A stretch of DNA of 64,000 nucleotides, taken from assembly GCA_036250225.1 (NCBI GenBank), contig JAPZLL010000054.1, positions 150,230-214,229 of the forward strand, written 5' to 3'. Under the pieces are notes generated by a model that saw nothing but the letters and a program-made list of their open reading frames with translations, was not told the origin of the DNA and did not search any database. Source of the DNA: Cercophora sp. LCS_1 (Eukaryota > Ascomycota > Sordariomycetes > Sordariales > Lasiosphaeriaceae). Position numbers and translations under genes: made by a program. Below, piece by piece: positions 21,594-31,526 of this stretch (the first letter of the stretch is position 1; each line of letters starts with the position of its first letter).

Positions 21594-23336
21594 ATGAGCT
21601 TTGCCCCGACGTTTGGAAGTGTTGGCGATTTTATCGCTGTCTGCCAACTTGCCACTCAGCTCACCAAGGCTCTGGGCGAGGGACATGGAGCCAGCAGCAC
21701 GGAATATCAAGAGCTGCGCAGGGAGCCTTTGTGCAGGTATTGGTACATGTAAGCTTGATTCTGTCGATCGCAGTACTCACCTACGTTTACTGATCTGTTC
21801 CTTGTCCTTGAGGTTGAGGAGTTTCGCGCACAACTGGAATCCCAGGCAGCTGTTCTCAGTCTTTATCGTATGGTACAAACCGTCAGCAGTCAATCTGGCG
21901 CTTTTATCAAATGTTCCCTTGAGCGGATCGTTCCAAAGTACTCTAACAGTTTACGAGTCGGAAGCAAACAAAAAGGTCTGGCATCCGCATGTAAGAAAAT
22001 TGAGTGGGCAGTCAGCGAGAGGCAATGGTTGCGCTCTCTTCAGGCGGAACTGAGCGCGGCTACTGCCACTTTGACCATCCTCATAGGACTTGCTGCCCGG
22101 TGAGAATATGTTCAATTCACTAATCCACGGGCCGTATAGCTGACAATATGTGAAAAGGCAGCTATCCCGACTCGAACGCGCCGCCATGGCGGCAAAGGTG
22201 GACAGAGTCTTGGAGAAGCAAGACGAAGTCCAGACATCCGTGACCGCCCAGAGCGCGGCACTCGAGGACTTGGTCCAGCAACAATCGCAGAAACTGGAAG
22301 CCCTCAACAAGCAAGTTGTGACATCTTTCAAGCAAATATCAAAGGCGGCCGGCTTCATAAACGATATGCTCGCCAAAATCTGGAAAGATGTGCGGCACGT
22401 CAGACATGAAATGTCAAACCCACCTCTACCGAGACCACTTGATCCAACAAAGGAGTTTCCTGTCATCCTAGAGGACCCGCTAGGATTCCACCTCACAGTT
22501 CCCATGGGCTGGATCAAGAGTTGGGAGGTAAGAACCAGACATAATCCACGATCCAAACAGCCCATTGACACGCACAGGGCTTCTACGGCCTGCTCCAGGT
22601 ACGATTCGACGAAATTGGAAAGGGCCAACAGCTTGTCCGCAGACGGCAATTCGCCCTCGAGAACCACATTAATGGTCGGGACATTGATCGGGTGGCTCCC
22701 ATCTGGGTTTCGTTTCGGCCAAGGATGAAGATCGATATGAGCATGTTGTTTGCAAACATAGATGATGTCAAGGGCGCATGCCCAAGGTGCCATCGAGTGG
22801 CGGAAGTGCTTGAAAATAAAACAGTGCAGTGGTCAGTATTGGTCTCCCCTGTGTATTGCGGTTGATTGGTAATGTGCTAATAATCATCATCGTCCACACA
22901 GCGAACAATGCAGGATGTCTTTTCGGATATGTTCTGCCCACAAGTCTGAAGCGAAGCCGGCTACCGCTTCTATGGTGTCAGAGATTGATGATGAGCCCAT
23001 GTCAGACTTAGTCTCGGACTTTTTGAGGGTTCGGTTACTGCCGTCGAGTGCGAAAGCTGCCCCAGCTCCCCGGTGCACTTTCACTGGGGGGAGCCCTCCC
23101 AAGGTCTTGGTTCTCATGTGGTATTGTGTGAGTACCTTGTTCCACCCCTGATGCACCCCGCGATTCATATTATGAAGTGTGATCGAAATTCTGAGCTGCT
23201 GCTAATGAAGCTTTTACCTTAGCACTGGTGTGGTCATCAAAACGGCGAGGCAATCAGTCGGTCCTGTATCGGCTGCAGTCGTCCACAATGTGGAAGTTGC
23301 TCCAGGGAAGCGGTTTGGGTGAGGCAAGAAATATGA
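21594..23336 (+). pseudogene. Fungal N-terminal helical domain + ubiquitin-like domain + zinc-binding tail, frameshifted
   Basis: Six exons can be placed: 21594-21748, 21813-22099, 22158-22527, 22578-22831, 22902-23127, 23223-23336. The first codes for GSVGDFIAVCQLATQLTKAL, the N-terminal helical domain used by fungal NLR/STAND-like and related proteins. The middle is a coiled coil (RVLEKQDEVQTSV). Then comes a fungal ubiquitin-like domain (VILEDPLGFHLTVPM, IDMSMLF). The tail has Cys pairs CPRC, CEQC and a final C-x-C-x-x-C cluster (CIGCSRPQCGSC) that look zinc-binding. The frame breaks near 21727: after YQELRREP the reading runs to a stop, while the +1 frame gives VQVLVH and the GTAAGC donor in phase. 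All later exons are open and in phase, so the lesion is recent or a sequence error. Confidence 0.6.
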
Positions 23337-23764
23337 GGCGCTTTGGAGGTTTAAAGCATAGGTAGGTATATAGATACCTGTTACAACCGACCTGATTGAT
23401 CATCACCTTTCCTCGGTTCTAAGCAGTGTGAAGGCCTAGTTAGATGCGTAACGGTTTTCGGAAACACAACATCTACCTGACTGATTACCTACCTTTTGGA
23501 TGCTTGATGCCAGTATTTCTCGCTAACCGTGCTCCCTCATGTGAACACCCTGCTTCCTGTCTCCTTGGGGCACTGATCTCCTTCCCTACTTACATTCTGC
23601 CTTATAATATATCGCCGCTGGGTTCACCGCGGAGAATATGTATCTTGTAGTTGCTTCAGCACCTTTGCACAAACATCTAATTGTGAGGGATGATGTCAGG
23701 CTAATGCTGCCTCAGCGAGGTGGTCCAAATGTTGCGTGGCAATTGCCCATGAGTCCTTTGAGGA

Positions 23765-23905
23765 CGAAGGCGTTGAGCGGCATCGATGCCATAAGTCAGA
23801 CACTCTCCTGGTTAAGATTGTTATTTCAGTCGGTGTTTCGTTGAATGTTGAACCACAACAAAGCCCGGCGACATTCTCAGCGTGCTGCAAAGTTTGGTCA
23901 AGCCG
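23765..23905 (+). repeat. Diverged direct repeat, copy B
   Basis: Second copy of the repeat at 21283-21435, same strand, with transition-type differences (for example GGTCAAG in copy A against GGTTAAG here) and a small deletion after GATTGTTA. Confidence 0.8.
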
Positions 23906-24046
23906 GAAGGTGCAAGAAGCTGCCGCGACGACTCCATGAACCGGCGCTCCCGACCGGCTCACAGAAACCCGTCTTGAGAAAATGCCGCCACAATGTGGGC
24001 TTTCTCTCTCTTCCTTCCAACGACAGCTTTTGTTCACGACGCAACC

Positions 24047-25714
24047 ATGGACACTCACCAGGGCTCGGGCTCTTCAGCCAGCAATGCAGGCGCCATGGCT
24101 CAAAGCATTCCCTCCGGTCTCTCCTTTGATGCTTGGTGGCACGTCTGCTCTCTCCTGTGCACCTACTGTCAAGACACGAATCCCAACAAGGTCGATGGCA
24201 GTGTTATCTCCTGCGGCAGGCTGTTCAGGGTGTCCGGCGAGGAGATGGATGGCCGTCTACGCCTTCTTGCAGTGCTTTGCCGAACGTCCAAGACACTCCG
24301 AGAGGCCGCAACGCCCCATCTCTACCACTCAGTCTACCTGCGTGGGAACCCTACGCCGCTCTTCCATCGTCTTGTCAAGACGGTGTCGTCAAGGTCTGTC
24401 TCTACCTACCCACTAGGCGTCTCGTGGAAACTACCTAGGTATTGTACTAACCAAAGCAGACCCCAGCTCGCCAATTACGTCAAATACATACTCTTTGATG
24501 GTCCCCCGAGCGATGAGAACCCGGATTCGGCGATCTCCGTGAATCAGCCTTTGACGTCGATGCTATCCGACATAGCAGCCAGCAGCGGTGTCACTCTTCC
24601 CCACGGCTGGCCCGAAATGACGGTCTGGAAATACGAGCTTTTCCTCCTGGGCCTTCTCGTCGCCAACACGCCCAATGTCAAGGGGATGCGTATATGGTTG
24701 GACGACCAACAAGAGGGGGGGACCTTCCAAGCCATCTGGATGATGCTCTATCCTCCCGCCGGCCCTCGTCTTCAGGGCCTGAAGGAGCTCATCATTGGCG
24801 GCGGCCCCTGTCCCAAGGTCTTGCGCTTGGACATCACCCGCCTGATTTCGGCCGCCACCAACCTCCGAACTCTTTCCTTGGAGTGCAACCAGCTCATCAT
24901 CAACCCCTACGCGGTGCCCAACCTCGGCAGCGTCACCTCTCTCAGTTTTCATGGCAACATCCGCCTGGCCAGCGTCGCCCTCATCGTTCGGGCTTGCGGC
25001 CCCCTCGAGGTCTTTCACATCGACCTTGGTTACGGCTGCAGCTTTGGTGTGGAAATTGGCCACATAGGGTTGGTCGTCGGCGCTCTGCAGCAGCATCGGG
25101 AGACGTTGAAGACTCTTGGCCTCAGGGACTTTTTCGGTACGGTGTCCCGCCCACCACGTGCAAACGGTGACATCACCGCGCTGCAAGAGTTTGGCGAGCT
25201 TGAATACCTGTTCATCACAGCCAGGCTTTTCAAGCGCGATTGGAAGGGCGGGTTGGTGGACTCGGAAGCCGACGATGCCGAATACGACACGGACGACGAC
25301 CCGCACGAGTACGAAGAGGATCCACCGCTCTGGGAACCCGACTTGAATCCTTGCCCGAATCTGGTGGAGATGTTGCCCCGATCCGCCAAAGAGCTGCATT
25401 TCGCCGACGAGGTTACGGTCGACTTTCTCGAGGGCCTGAAGCTGCTCTTGGCCGCTGTGGACCAGGGCGAGTTTGACGAGTTGCGCGAGATCGTGCTCTA
25501 CCACAGGCGCGACTCTCACGACCCCCTGGCAGCGATGCGCGACGATATACAACGCCGCTTTGGGGAGTACAATTCTGGAAGCATCGTGCGTTATACCACC
25601 CTTCCGGCGGAGTATGAGAAGAGAGTGGGAAAAGTTCGAGGCGGAGAGGTTGCAACCTGTGTTCATGGCTCTGATGATCATTCTCTTGGCTTTCCTGGCC
25701 CCGGTGACGTTTAG
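24047..25714 (+). CDS. F-box/LRR-like fungal protein
   Basis: 533 residues after removing intron 24394-24459, which has a TACTAAC branch point and is a multiple of three, so the frame also reads through it. The N-terminal part has the fungal F-box-like block LLAVLCRTSKTLREAATPHLYHSVYL. The remainder has leucine-rich strand/turn units (NLRTLSLECNQLIINP, NLGSVTSLSFHGN) and an acidic stretch DTDDDPHEYEEDP. Such proteins are predicted substrate receptors of SCF ubiquitin ligases; no target is known. The last 50 residues look unnatural, and the +1 frame there reads FMALMIILLAFLAPV, a possible membrane helix, so the annotated end may be affected by a late frameshift. A decayed relative follows downstream. 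Confidence 0.75.
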   Translation: MDTHQGSGSSASNAGAMAQSIPSGLSFDAWWHVCSLLCTYCQDTNPNKVDGSVISCGRLFRVSGEEMDGRLRLLAVLCRTSKTLREAATPHLYHSVYLRGNPTPLFHRLVKTVSSRSVSTYPLGVSWKLPRYCTNQSRPQLANYVKYILFDGPPSDENPDSAISVNQPLTSMLSDIAASSGVTLPHGWPEMTVWKYELFLLGLLVANTPNVKGMRIWLDDQQEGGTFQAIWMMLYPPAGPRLQGLKELIIGGGPCPKVLRLDITRLISAATNLRTLSLECNQLIINPYAVPNLGSVTSLSFHGNIRLASVALIVRACGPLEVFHIDLGYGCSFGVEIGHIGLVVGALQQHRETLKTLGLRDFFGTVSRPPRANGDITALQEFGELEYLFITARLFKRDWKGGLVDSEADDAEYDTDDDPHEYEEDPPLWEPDLNPCPNLVEMLPRSAKELHFADEVTVDFLEGLKLLLAAVDQGEFDELREIVLYHRRDSHDPLAAMRDDIQRRFGEYNSGSIVRYTTLPAEYEKRVGKVRGGEVATCVHGSDDHSLGFPGPGDV

Positions 25715-25949
25715 GCGTTGCACTTTGTTTTGAGAGATGGGAATACGGCTAGGCTAGGTAGTTAGTGCATCGAAGTAGCTGAAAGCTGTTAAAAAGATCC
25801 CTCGCACTGAATCCAGCCGACGTCACTTTAAGCGGTATCAGCGGGGAGGCATATAATCCCTCACCATGTGTAAGGTTGGATGACCCCAACTGGCAGGCTC
25901 CTTCCTCTATAGTAATTTTTTTTTGCCGCAGTGTATGGTGAGAGTGAGA
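25715..25949. other. Short intergenic gap
   Basis: Between the F-box-like gene and its broken relative. Nothing supported. Confidence 0.4.
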
Positions 25950-26310
25950 AACCGGTAATAGTGGGTTCCTGTGTCACGTACGCTCGCCACTGTGCACCCA
26001 CTGTCAAGATCCCAACCGTTGCCACATCAATACCGACAAGCTTGAGAGATTCCACAAGAACTATTGCAATAACCAGCGGGACCTCACGTCGCTTTGCCAT
26101 ATCTAAGGCCCTCTATCCCTCTATCATATTGCAACGCCATACCTCTACCACTGCCTCGGCTCCGTGTGATTTGGCAAAGGCGTATCCCTCATCAAGACGA
26201 TGGTGTCGAGTTTCGTGCTGTCAACGGAAGTTGAAACAAACTCGACCTCACCTTGCCTACCACGTCAAGTGCATTGTTTTAACATTCGCTTTGGCAACAA
26301 TTGGCTTATT
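25950..26310 (+). pseudogene. Decayed relative of the F-box-like gene
   Basis: Fragments in changing frames match the neighbour at 24047: a CTHCQDPN segment against CTYCQDTNPN, then LCHISKAL against LCRTSKTL, then ATPYLYHC against ATPHLYHS, SLIKTMVSS against RLVKTVSS, and LAYHVKCIVL against LANYVKYILF. The order is conserved. An in-frame stop follows the ATPYLYHC block and several frame changes are needed, so it cannot be functional. Confidence 0.65.
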
Positions 26311-27006
26311 ACTCTGAAAACGCCGGCCTTTTTTTTCTCTCCTTTTCTTTCTAATAGCCAGTTGCAGCCTGAATCTTCCGAGTGGAAACGCATTGAGGTA
26401 AGCTGCCTATCTACCTGCAGCTCCTCCTGCTGCACACTCCAAAAACTCAATCTATCCGTACAGGATCCAATGGAGCTGCGTTTTTTACCCCAAGCTTGAC
26501 CCAAAATAGTCCCCGTATCCCCAACATAGGCAACCCTTCTAGTCCCCGGCTTTTAAGTTAACTTAGTTTTATTTAATAGATGATTCAAAAAAGATATAAT
26601 TTCCAGTATCTCACTAATTTTTATCGATATTTTCTCCTTTGCGTACTCTTGGCCTCTGTTGAAGGCATCTCCCGTGGTGTCATGTGACATGACGTCATTT
26701 AGGTGTGCAAGTGGTTCCGAAAATAAGTGCGCTACACCTACGCGTTAGGATTTCTTGGTATCGGCTGCATCTGTTTGCTGCAACTAGCGCACGAATGCCA
26801 GTTAATTGTTCTTGGATCCAACTCCCGTCTCCCTTTGACGCCAGCTCCGTCGAAACTGTAGGGCGAGGACCGAGCTGTGGGTGTGGCCTGATTGGCTCCC
26901 TGCGATAAGCGATCCGCGATTCGTTGGGTTGCCCGGTCACCCAGTCACGTCCGATGGGCGGTGAACCCCGCTTCCTCCCTTGACACTACCACTCCAAACA
27001 ACAAAA
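26311..27006. other. AT-rich intergenic stretch
   Basis: 26530-26640 is markedly A/T-rich compared with the rest of the window, then composition recovers before the coiled-coil gene. No gene seen; could be an old repeat-induced-mutation patch or simply a promoter. Confidence 0.4.
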
Positions 27007-27564
27007 ATGGCCCAACGCGCGCTGGGTGAGCAGCCAGACATAACTGAGCTCTCTCGCCACTTTTCGGGCATCGCCACGCAGGTGGAGCGATTTAACAACT
27101 TGCCCGCTGTGGCTGGCGGCGACCGCATTGTTCAGGCCATCCAGGATATGACGCAGCAGCTCCGCCAATATTTCCGCGTCGAGATCCAGCAAGTCCGCGA
27201 GGATCTCCGCGCCGAGATCCAGCAAGTCCACACAGCATTGCAAGCTTATGACACAAATGCGACCGCACGCCTTATCAATAACCACAAAGTCCGCGCACCG
27301 ACGCACGAGCTAGAGCCGCTGGTTGATGTTCGCACCGGCGCCGCTATCCCGCATTTCCCCGAAACCATCAACCAGCTCATGGACCTGCAACGTATGTCTC
27401 TTGGTCTTTTTCCTCCCCTCGCGGGGGACCAGGCTAATCATGCTGTAGTGGCCGAAGCCAATGCCATCTTATCGGCCCTTGGCACCTCCACAGCGGGCAA
27501 CCTCGCCGCGAAACGCGCTCGGATCAAACGGTGTTGCGGCATTCTTCCAGCTATAGACAGATAA
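27007..27564 (+). CDS. Small coiled-coil protein, unknown function
   Basis: 166 residues; exons 27007-27391 and 27449-27564 (GTATGT donor, CTAAT branch). No signal peptide or membrane segment. The centre is a coiled coil with an exact 11-residue repeat: EIQQVREDLRA then EIQQVHTALQA, visible in DNA as GAGATCCAGCAAGTCC at 27181 and again 33 bases later. After the coil comes LVDVRTGAAIPHFPETINQL and, across the intron, a short helix ending in Arg/Lys-rich AAKRARIKR. The general layout resembles small conserved Sordariomycete proteins without a name. The chosen ATG has an A-rich context; an in-frame ATG lies nine codons upstream. Confidence 0.65.
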   Translation: MAQRALGEQPDITELSRHFSGIATQVERFNNLPAVAGGDRIVQAIQDMTQQLRQYFRVEIQQVREDLRAEIQQVHTALQAYDTNATARLINNHKVRAPTHELEPLVDVRTGAAIPHFPETINQLMDLQRMSLGLFPPLAGDQANHAVVAEANAILSALGTSTAGNLAAKRARIKRCCGILPAIDR

Positions 27565-28349
27565 AATAAATGCTCAACTCCACGGAAGCCGGCCACCAAA
27601 TATGAGCTCTGGGATATCCTCTATGCTTTGTAATTTTGGCCTGGTTCCTATATCCTGCACTGGCAGTCATCCAAACTTTTAGGTGCAGTCTTGCTTTGAC
27701 GAGGACTTACTTGGGTGAATCTAGATCCACCGTTTTGGATGACTTCAACTGGCAAGCTTGTTATGCGCCATGGCGAATGGTGGGAGTGAGTATCAGTGAA
27801 GTTGGAGTATCAGATGAGATGCCTCGTTGTTGGATATATATAGTGGGAGAGTGCCGGGTTGCAGTTCTTTTCCTCGCGTCCGACCCTCGAAGGTAGCAAA
27901 TCCCATTCCAATGAATGGGAATTGACCAAATTACGAAAAATCATCACATTGAGAGAATCGGGACTGCACGTGTGAGCGCTTTTGGCGTGAGACTGTGCAT
28001 ACTACAGGTCAAGACTCGGTGACAATGAGCCCACGATATTATTCAAGGTGCCATAGAATCTTGGCCCTTCATTTACAGCCAGATCTGCTGTTCCAGCCAT
28101 GTATCAGCAACATTGTCTGTTCTCTTGGGGTATCTCAAACAACTTGAAAGCAATTTCATCATTTCATCATGCCCATTACCATCTCCATCCTCCTTGCCTC
28201 ACAAGCCCAGTCTTATTTCTCATCTAACTCCAATTTCTTCAAACTCTTTTGCAAGCTCTATCCCAGTTAGCGTTTCTCCCGTATATCTTATTCCATCAAT
28301 CCATCTCATCTCACATCACCACCCCATCACCAGGGAAAAAACATAGAAG

Positions 28350-28735
28350 GAAGAAGGGCTCACCAACATCTCCCTAGCCCTTTTCCGTTCCGCAAACTCC
28401 CTCTTCCTCTTCTCCTTCATCGCCTGCCTCTGCACCCGCTTCTCCGCCAGCTTCTCTCTCCACTCCTCAGGACTCAACAAAGGCGCCTTCCCCTGCGCCA
28501 CCCGCCGCACGTTCTTCTTCTGCCTCCTTCACTCTGCATTCACCTAGCCCTCTGCAATCACCGCTGCGCGCGCCGCCTCGAGGAATGCGGCTTTCCGCGC
28601 GGCGCCGGCCATACTGGGCGCTTCTTTCATTTCTGTGTCGCCGGAGTCTGGCGGGGCTGGGGCAGTTGGCGAGGGCCCTAATGACGATGACGGTGGTGAG
28701 GGCGGCGGTGTCGGCGGTGAGGGTAGGAACACGTC
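28350..28735 (-). pseudogene. Possible gene fragment with charged helix
   Basis: Two protein-like pieces on the minus strand: a Pro-rich part leading to MAGAARKAAFLEAARAAVIA and, after stops, a highly charged helix (LSPEEWREKLAEKRVQRQAM). Stops TAG and TGA separate them, no ATG opens the first piece, and no clean intron joins them. Family unknown. Confidence 0.3.
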
Positions 28736-29980
28736 TCTTCAGGAACGCATGCGATTGATTGACCGACACTGGGTAAACCTGCTTGCCCTCTTGCGCAGCC
28801 TTTCAACGCTGGTCTCTTCGCTTTGGTGTTTGGCCATACCGAGAGCGTTGGGCCCCTCCGACTTGTGAAGTTGACCGAGGCGACAATACCACACGATGTG
28901 TCACAAATTCGCTGTCCACACGCAACGTTGCGATGTCCAAAGGACGGCTATTCGACAGGCTACCGCGGTAAGTTTGCCCGTCCGGGAAGTGCAGCAGACG
29001 ATGGTCGAACTGGTGGACAGGTCATCGCATCGTGATAGAGGAACACGGGAGGAATGGCTGGATGATGCGCATATTATCTCTGTAAATCTATTCACTTCTT
29101 GGTGCTACAGCAGATATCTACAAGGAAATTCAAGCCATCTCCGTAAATGATTGCAACATTTCAGTGGTTGACCTCAACATCGATCCTGAATGAACCAAGG
29201 GGGAGATGGCAGCCCCTGAATGTTGGACGGGCAACCGCTATCGATAACGCCTTGGCACGAGGGATGACAACACCTTCAGTCGCTCCAGTGAGGACACAGC
29301 CATTCGTCCACGCTCAACACCTCCAACGACAACTCCAAATTGTCTCCAATAACGGTGGTTAAACCTTTTGTCTCTTTAGCATAAATGCCGACATCCCCAC
29401 GGGGGGCGATTTAGGCTCAAGCCCTTCCCCACATTTCCCCAGAAAATGCAACCAAGAGCGTGTCGGGTCATTTCGGCCGGCACTTCATCCGCCACAAATT
29501 CGGCATGCATTGATGAGCACCCACTCACAGTACTCAACACCATGCCAAGCATCAATGTGAAACAAGCTTTCCGATTTGCTCTCGAGTCGACGTTGGTCAT
29601 CACGCTCTACATTGGCTTGCGAGCCCCGTTCAGGTTTTTCGTGTCTTAACCGATCGGTGTGATCTTTCCCGTCCACCTTTCCGGCCCCACATTGACTCTC
29701 GCCTTGTGAATGAACAACAAACAAACGAGACGTTAAAACGCGCGGCCCAATACACAGATGGTACCGTCCACGTTCCGCAATCCGGGGAGACGCCTTCCAT
29801 GATCGTCATCAGCACCCACTTTAATTAACTACTCCCGTATGACCACGTTTTTGTCTCTTATACCACACATACCGGGAATATTGCCTTCAGTATTACAACG
29901 AAATTGAACCCCAAGTTCGGGAAAATGGAGAAAGCCCATCTCCAACCCAATGTATCTCCCATCTGCCCGGCTGAGCCAGG

Positions 29981-29997
29981 TACCTAGGTAGGTATAT
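29981..29997 (+). promoter_or_regulatory. TACCTAGGTA palindrome and TATA-like box
   Basis: The 10-base palindrome TACCTAGGTA is followed directly by GGTATATAG, about 93-109 bases before the esterase ATG. The TATATAG is well placed for a TATA element. The palindrome also occurs in part elsewhere in the window. Confidence 0.45.
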
Positions 29998-30089
29998 AGC
30001 CCCCATCTCACCTCATCCTAACCGCCATCTTCACCTCTGCTATCCTCGCCAACACATCACCCATCATCTCCATTCCTCCTAGATCCAAA

Positions 30090-30831
30090 ATGAAGGTGAC
30101 AGCCCTCTCCCTCCCCCTCCTGGCCTCCCTGGCCTCCGCCGGCCCCCTCACCGAGCGCCAATCCTGCCCAAAAGTGCACGTCTTCGGCGCCCGCGAAACC
30201 ACCGTTCCCCAGGGCTACGGCACCTCCCAGGGCCTGGTCGACCAAGTCGTGCGCGCCTACTCCGGCGCCACAAAGGAGGCCATCGTGTACCCGGCCTGCG
30301 GCGGTCAGTCCAACTGCGGTGGTGCCTCGTACGACAGCTCGCAGACGCAGGGCACCGCGGCCGTCGTCAAGGCCGTGACGGACTTTAACAAGAAATGCCC
30401 AGACACCAAGATTGTGTTGATTGGCTATTCGCAGGGCGGGCAGATCATGGACAATGCGCTGTGCGGTGGTGCGGGTAATACGCTCACCGGTGCCGCGCTG
30501 GCGTCCGTCAAGGCGGCCATTTTCATGGGGGATCCGAGGAACGTGAATGGGTTGCCGTATAATGTGGGGACTTGCAAGAACAAGGGGGTACGTTTTAACG
30601 CTGAAAAGCTTGGGATGGGGGTGGGAATGCTGACGAGACACACAGTTCGCTGCTCGCCCCAGCGGCTTCCAGTGCAAGCCCGCCGACCCGTCCATCATCC
30701 AGTCGTACTGCGACTCGACGGATCCGTACTGCTGCAATGGCAACGACGCCAACTCGCACCAGCAGTATGTCAACAAGTATGGGTCGCAGGCATTGACGTT
30801 CATCAAGAAGTTGCTTGATGCAAGCCCGTAA
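30090..30831 (+). CDS. Secreted acetylxylan esterase / cutinase-fold enzyme (CE5)
   Basis: 227 residues; exons 30090-30587 and 30646-30831 (GTACGT donor, ACACAG acceptor). A 17-residue signal peptide ends at LASA; then mature CPKVHVFGARETT, YPACGGQS, the nucleophile loop IGYSQGG with the catalytic Ser, MGDPRN, and the Asp site YCDSTDPYCCNG with the His in ANSHQQY. These match fungal AXE2-type carbohydrate esterase family 5 enzymes, which remove acetyl groups from xylan outside the cell. The Cys spacing fits the family disulfides. There is no cellulose-binding module. Cutinase activity is the alternative, but GGQS...GGASY favours acetylxylan esterase. Confidence 0.92.
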
Positions 30832-30894
30832 GGCAAGCACTTACCTCCCCGGTGGTGCGGCGATTTGGTTTGTAAATATTAGTTTGGAGAACTG

Positions 30895-30922
30895 AAAAAA
30901 AAAAAAAAAAAAAAAAAAAAAA
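30895..30922 (+). repeat. A28 homopolymer
   Basis: Unbroken run of 28 A residues, 63 bases past the esterase stop, between two convergent genes. Its length is prone to slippage or assembly error. Confidence 0.9.
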
Positions 30923-30983
30923 CAAGTGTACAAAATTGGTTCATTCTGTTCTTGTTCCTTGCCCCGTGAAACGAGTGACACGA

Positions 30984-31526
30984 CTACTCTCGCTTCAGTG
31001 ACCTCCCGCATCGACGACAGAACAAATCCATCAAATCGCATCCATTCCCACACCCAGCGCAATATTGGATGTTGGGTGCTGGGGCGCCTCCGCTCGCTAG
31101 ACTGGACCGCGGGCTGATGGAACTGTTTTGCGGCGTGCCGAATTGGCCTGGTGGCACAACGAGGGGAGTAGGCGGCGGTGGGAAGTCTTCATGCGTGCCA
31201 GCTCCGATTTGCATTGTGGCGATGGACCCGGCGACAGGAGCGACGCCGGGTGGGAAGGCAGCGCTGGCGTTAGCGATGGTGGATGCTTGGAGGGCTTCGG
31301 CCACGGCTTTCTTGACGCGTTCTTCGGTTTCTTCGTCTTGACGCTTCTTCAATTCAGCTTGTCGCTCGATTTCTTGTCGTTGCTGGGCCTGTTGTTGCTG
31401 TTGTAGCAGCTGCTGTTGAGCTTGGAGCGAGGCTTGGCGCTCGACCTCTTGTCGGGCGGAGGCTCGCGAGGCGCCGACGACGAGGGCGGTACCAAGGATG
31501 GGGTGGCCGCGGCGGCGGTTGAACAT
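30984..31526 (-). CDS. Coiled-coil protein with C-terminal zinc ribbon
   Basis: Single exon, 180 residues from the ATG at 31526. The N-terminus MFNRRRGHPILGTALVVGAS is basic then hydrophobic, a pattern seen in a conserved fungal family with a short membrane-like segment. A Gln/Glu-rich coiled coil follows, then a Pro-rich linker, and a C-terminal zinc ribbon with paired cysteines YCAGCGN and FCRRCGRSL. The frame stays open far upstream (to 31856), but the family start is the MFNRRR methionine. No enzymatic motif; function unknown. It converges on the esterase gene, and a threefold palindromic repeat lies about 300 bases upstream of its start. Confidence 0.75.
   Translation of the reverse strand: MFNRRRGHPILGTALVVGASRASARQEVERQASLQAQQQLLQQQQQAQQRQEIERQAELKKRQDEETEERVKKAVAEALQASTIANASAAFPPGVAPVAGSIATMQIGAGTHEDFPPPPTPLVVPPGQFGTPQNSSISPRSSLASGGAPAPNIQYCAGCGNGCDLMDLFCRRCGRSLKRE

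Larger units (their letters stand above)
27565..30089. other. Long gene-poor stretch
   Basis: About 2.5 kb with only short open frames. It includes a Lys/Arg/Glu-rich relic at 28350-28735 on the minus strand and, at the right end, the promoter of the esterase. No RNA gene recognised. Confidence 0.45.

Noticed and set aside
21749..21773. 25-base intron in the ubiquitin-like-domain gene
   Set aside because: Too short to splice; the same GTAAGC donor pairs with a better CTGAT branch and acceptor at 21812, giving a normal 64-base intron.
24563..25723. 386-codon minus-strand open frame
   Set aside because: Antisense shadow of the F-box-like gene; composition is that of reversed codons.
30057..30836. 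259-codon minus-strand open frame
   Set aside because: Antisense to the CE5 esterase, whose catalytic motifs and intron are clear on the plus strand.
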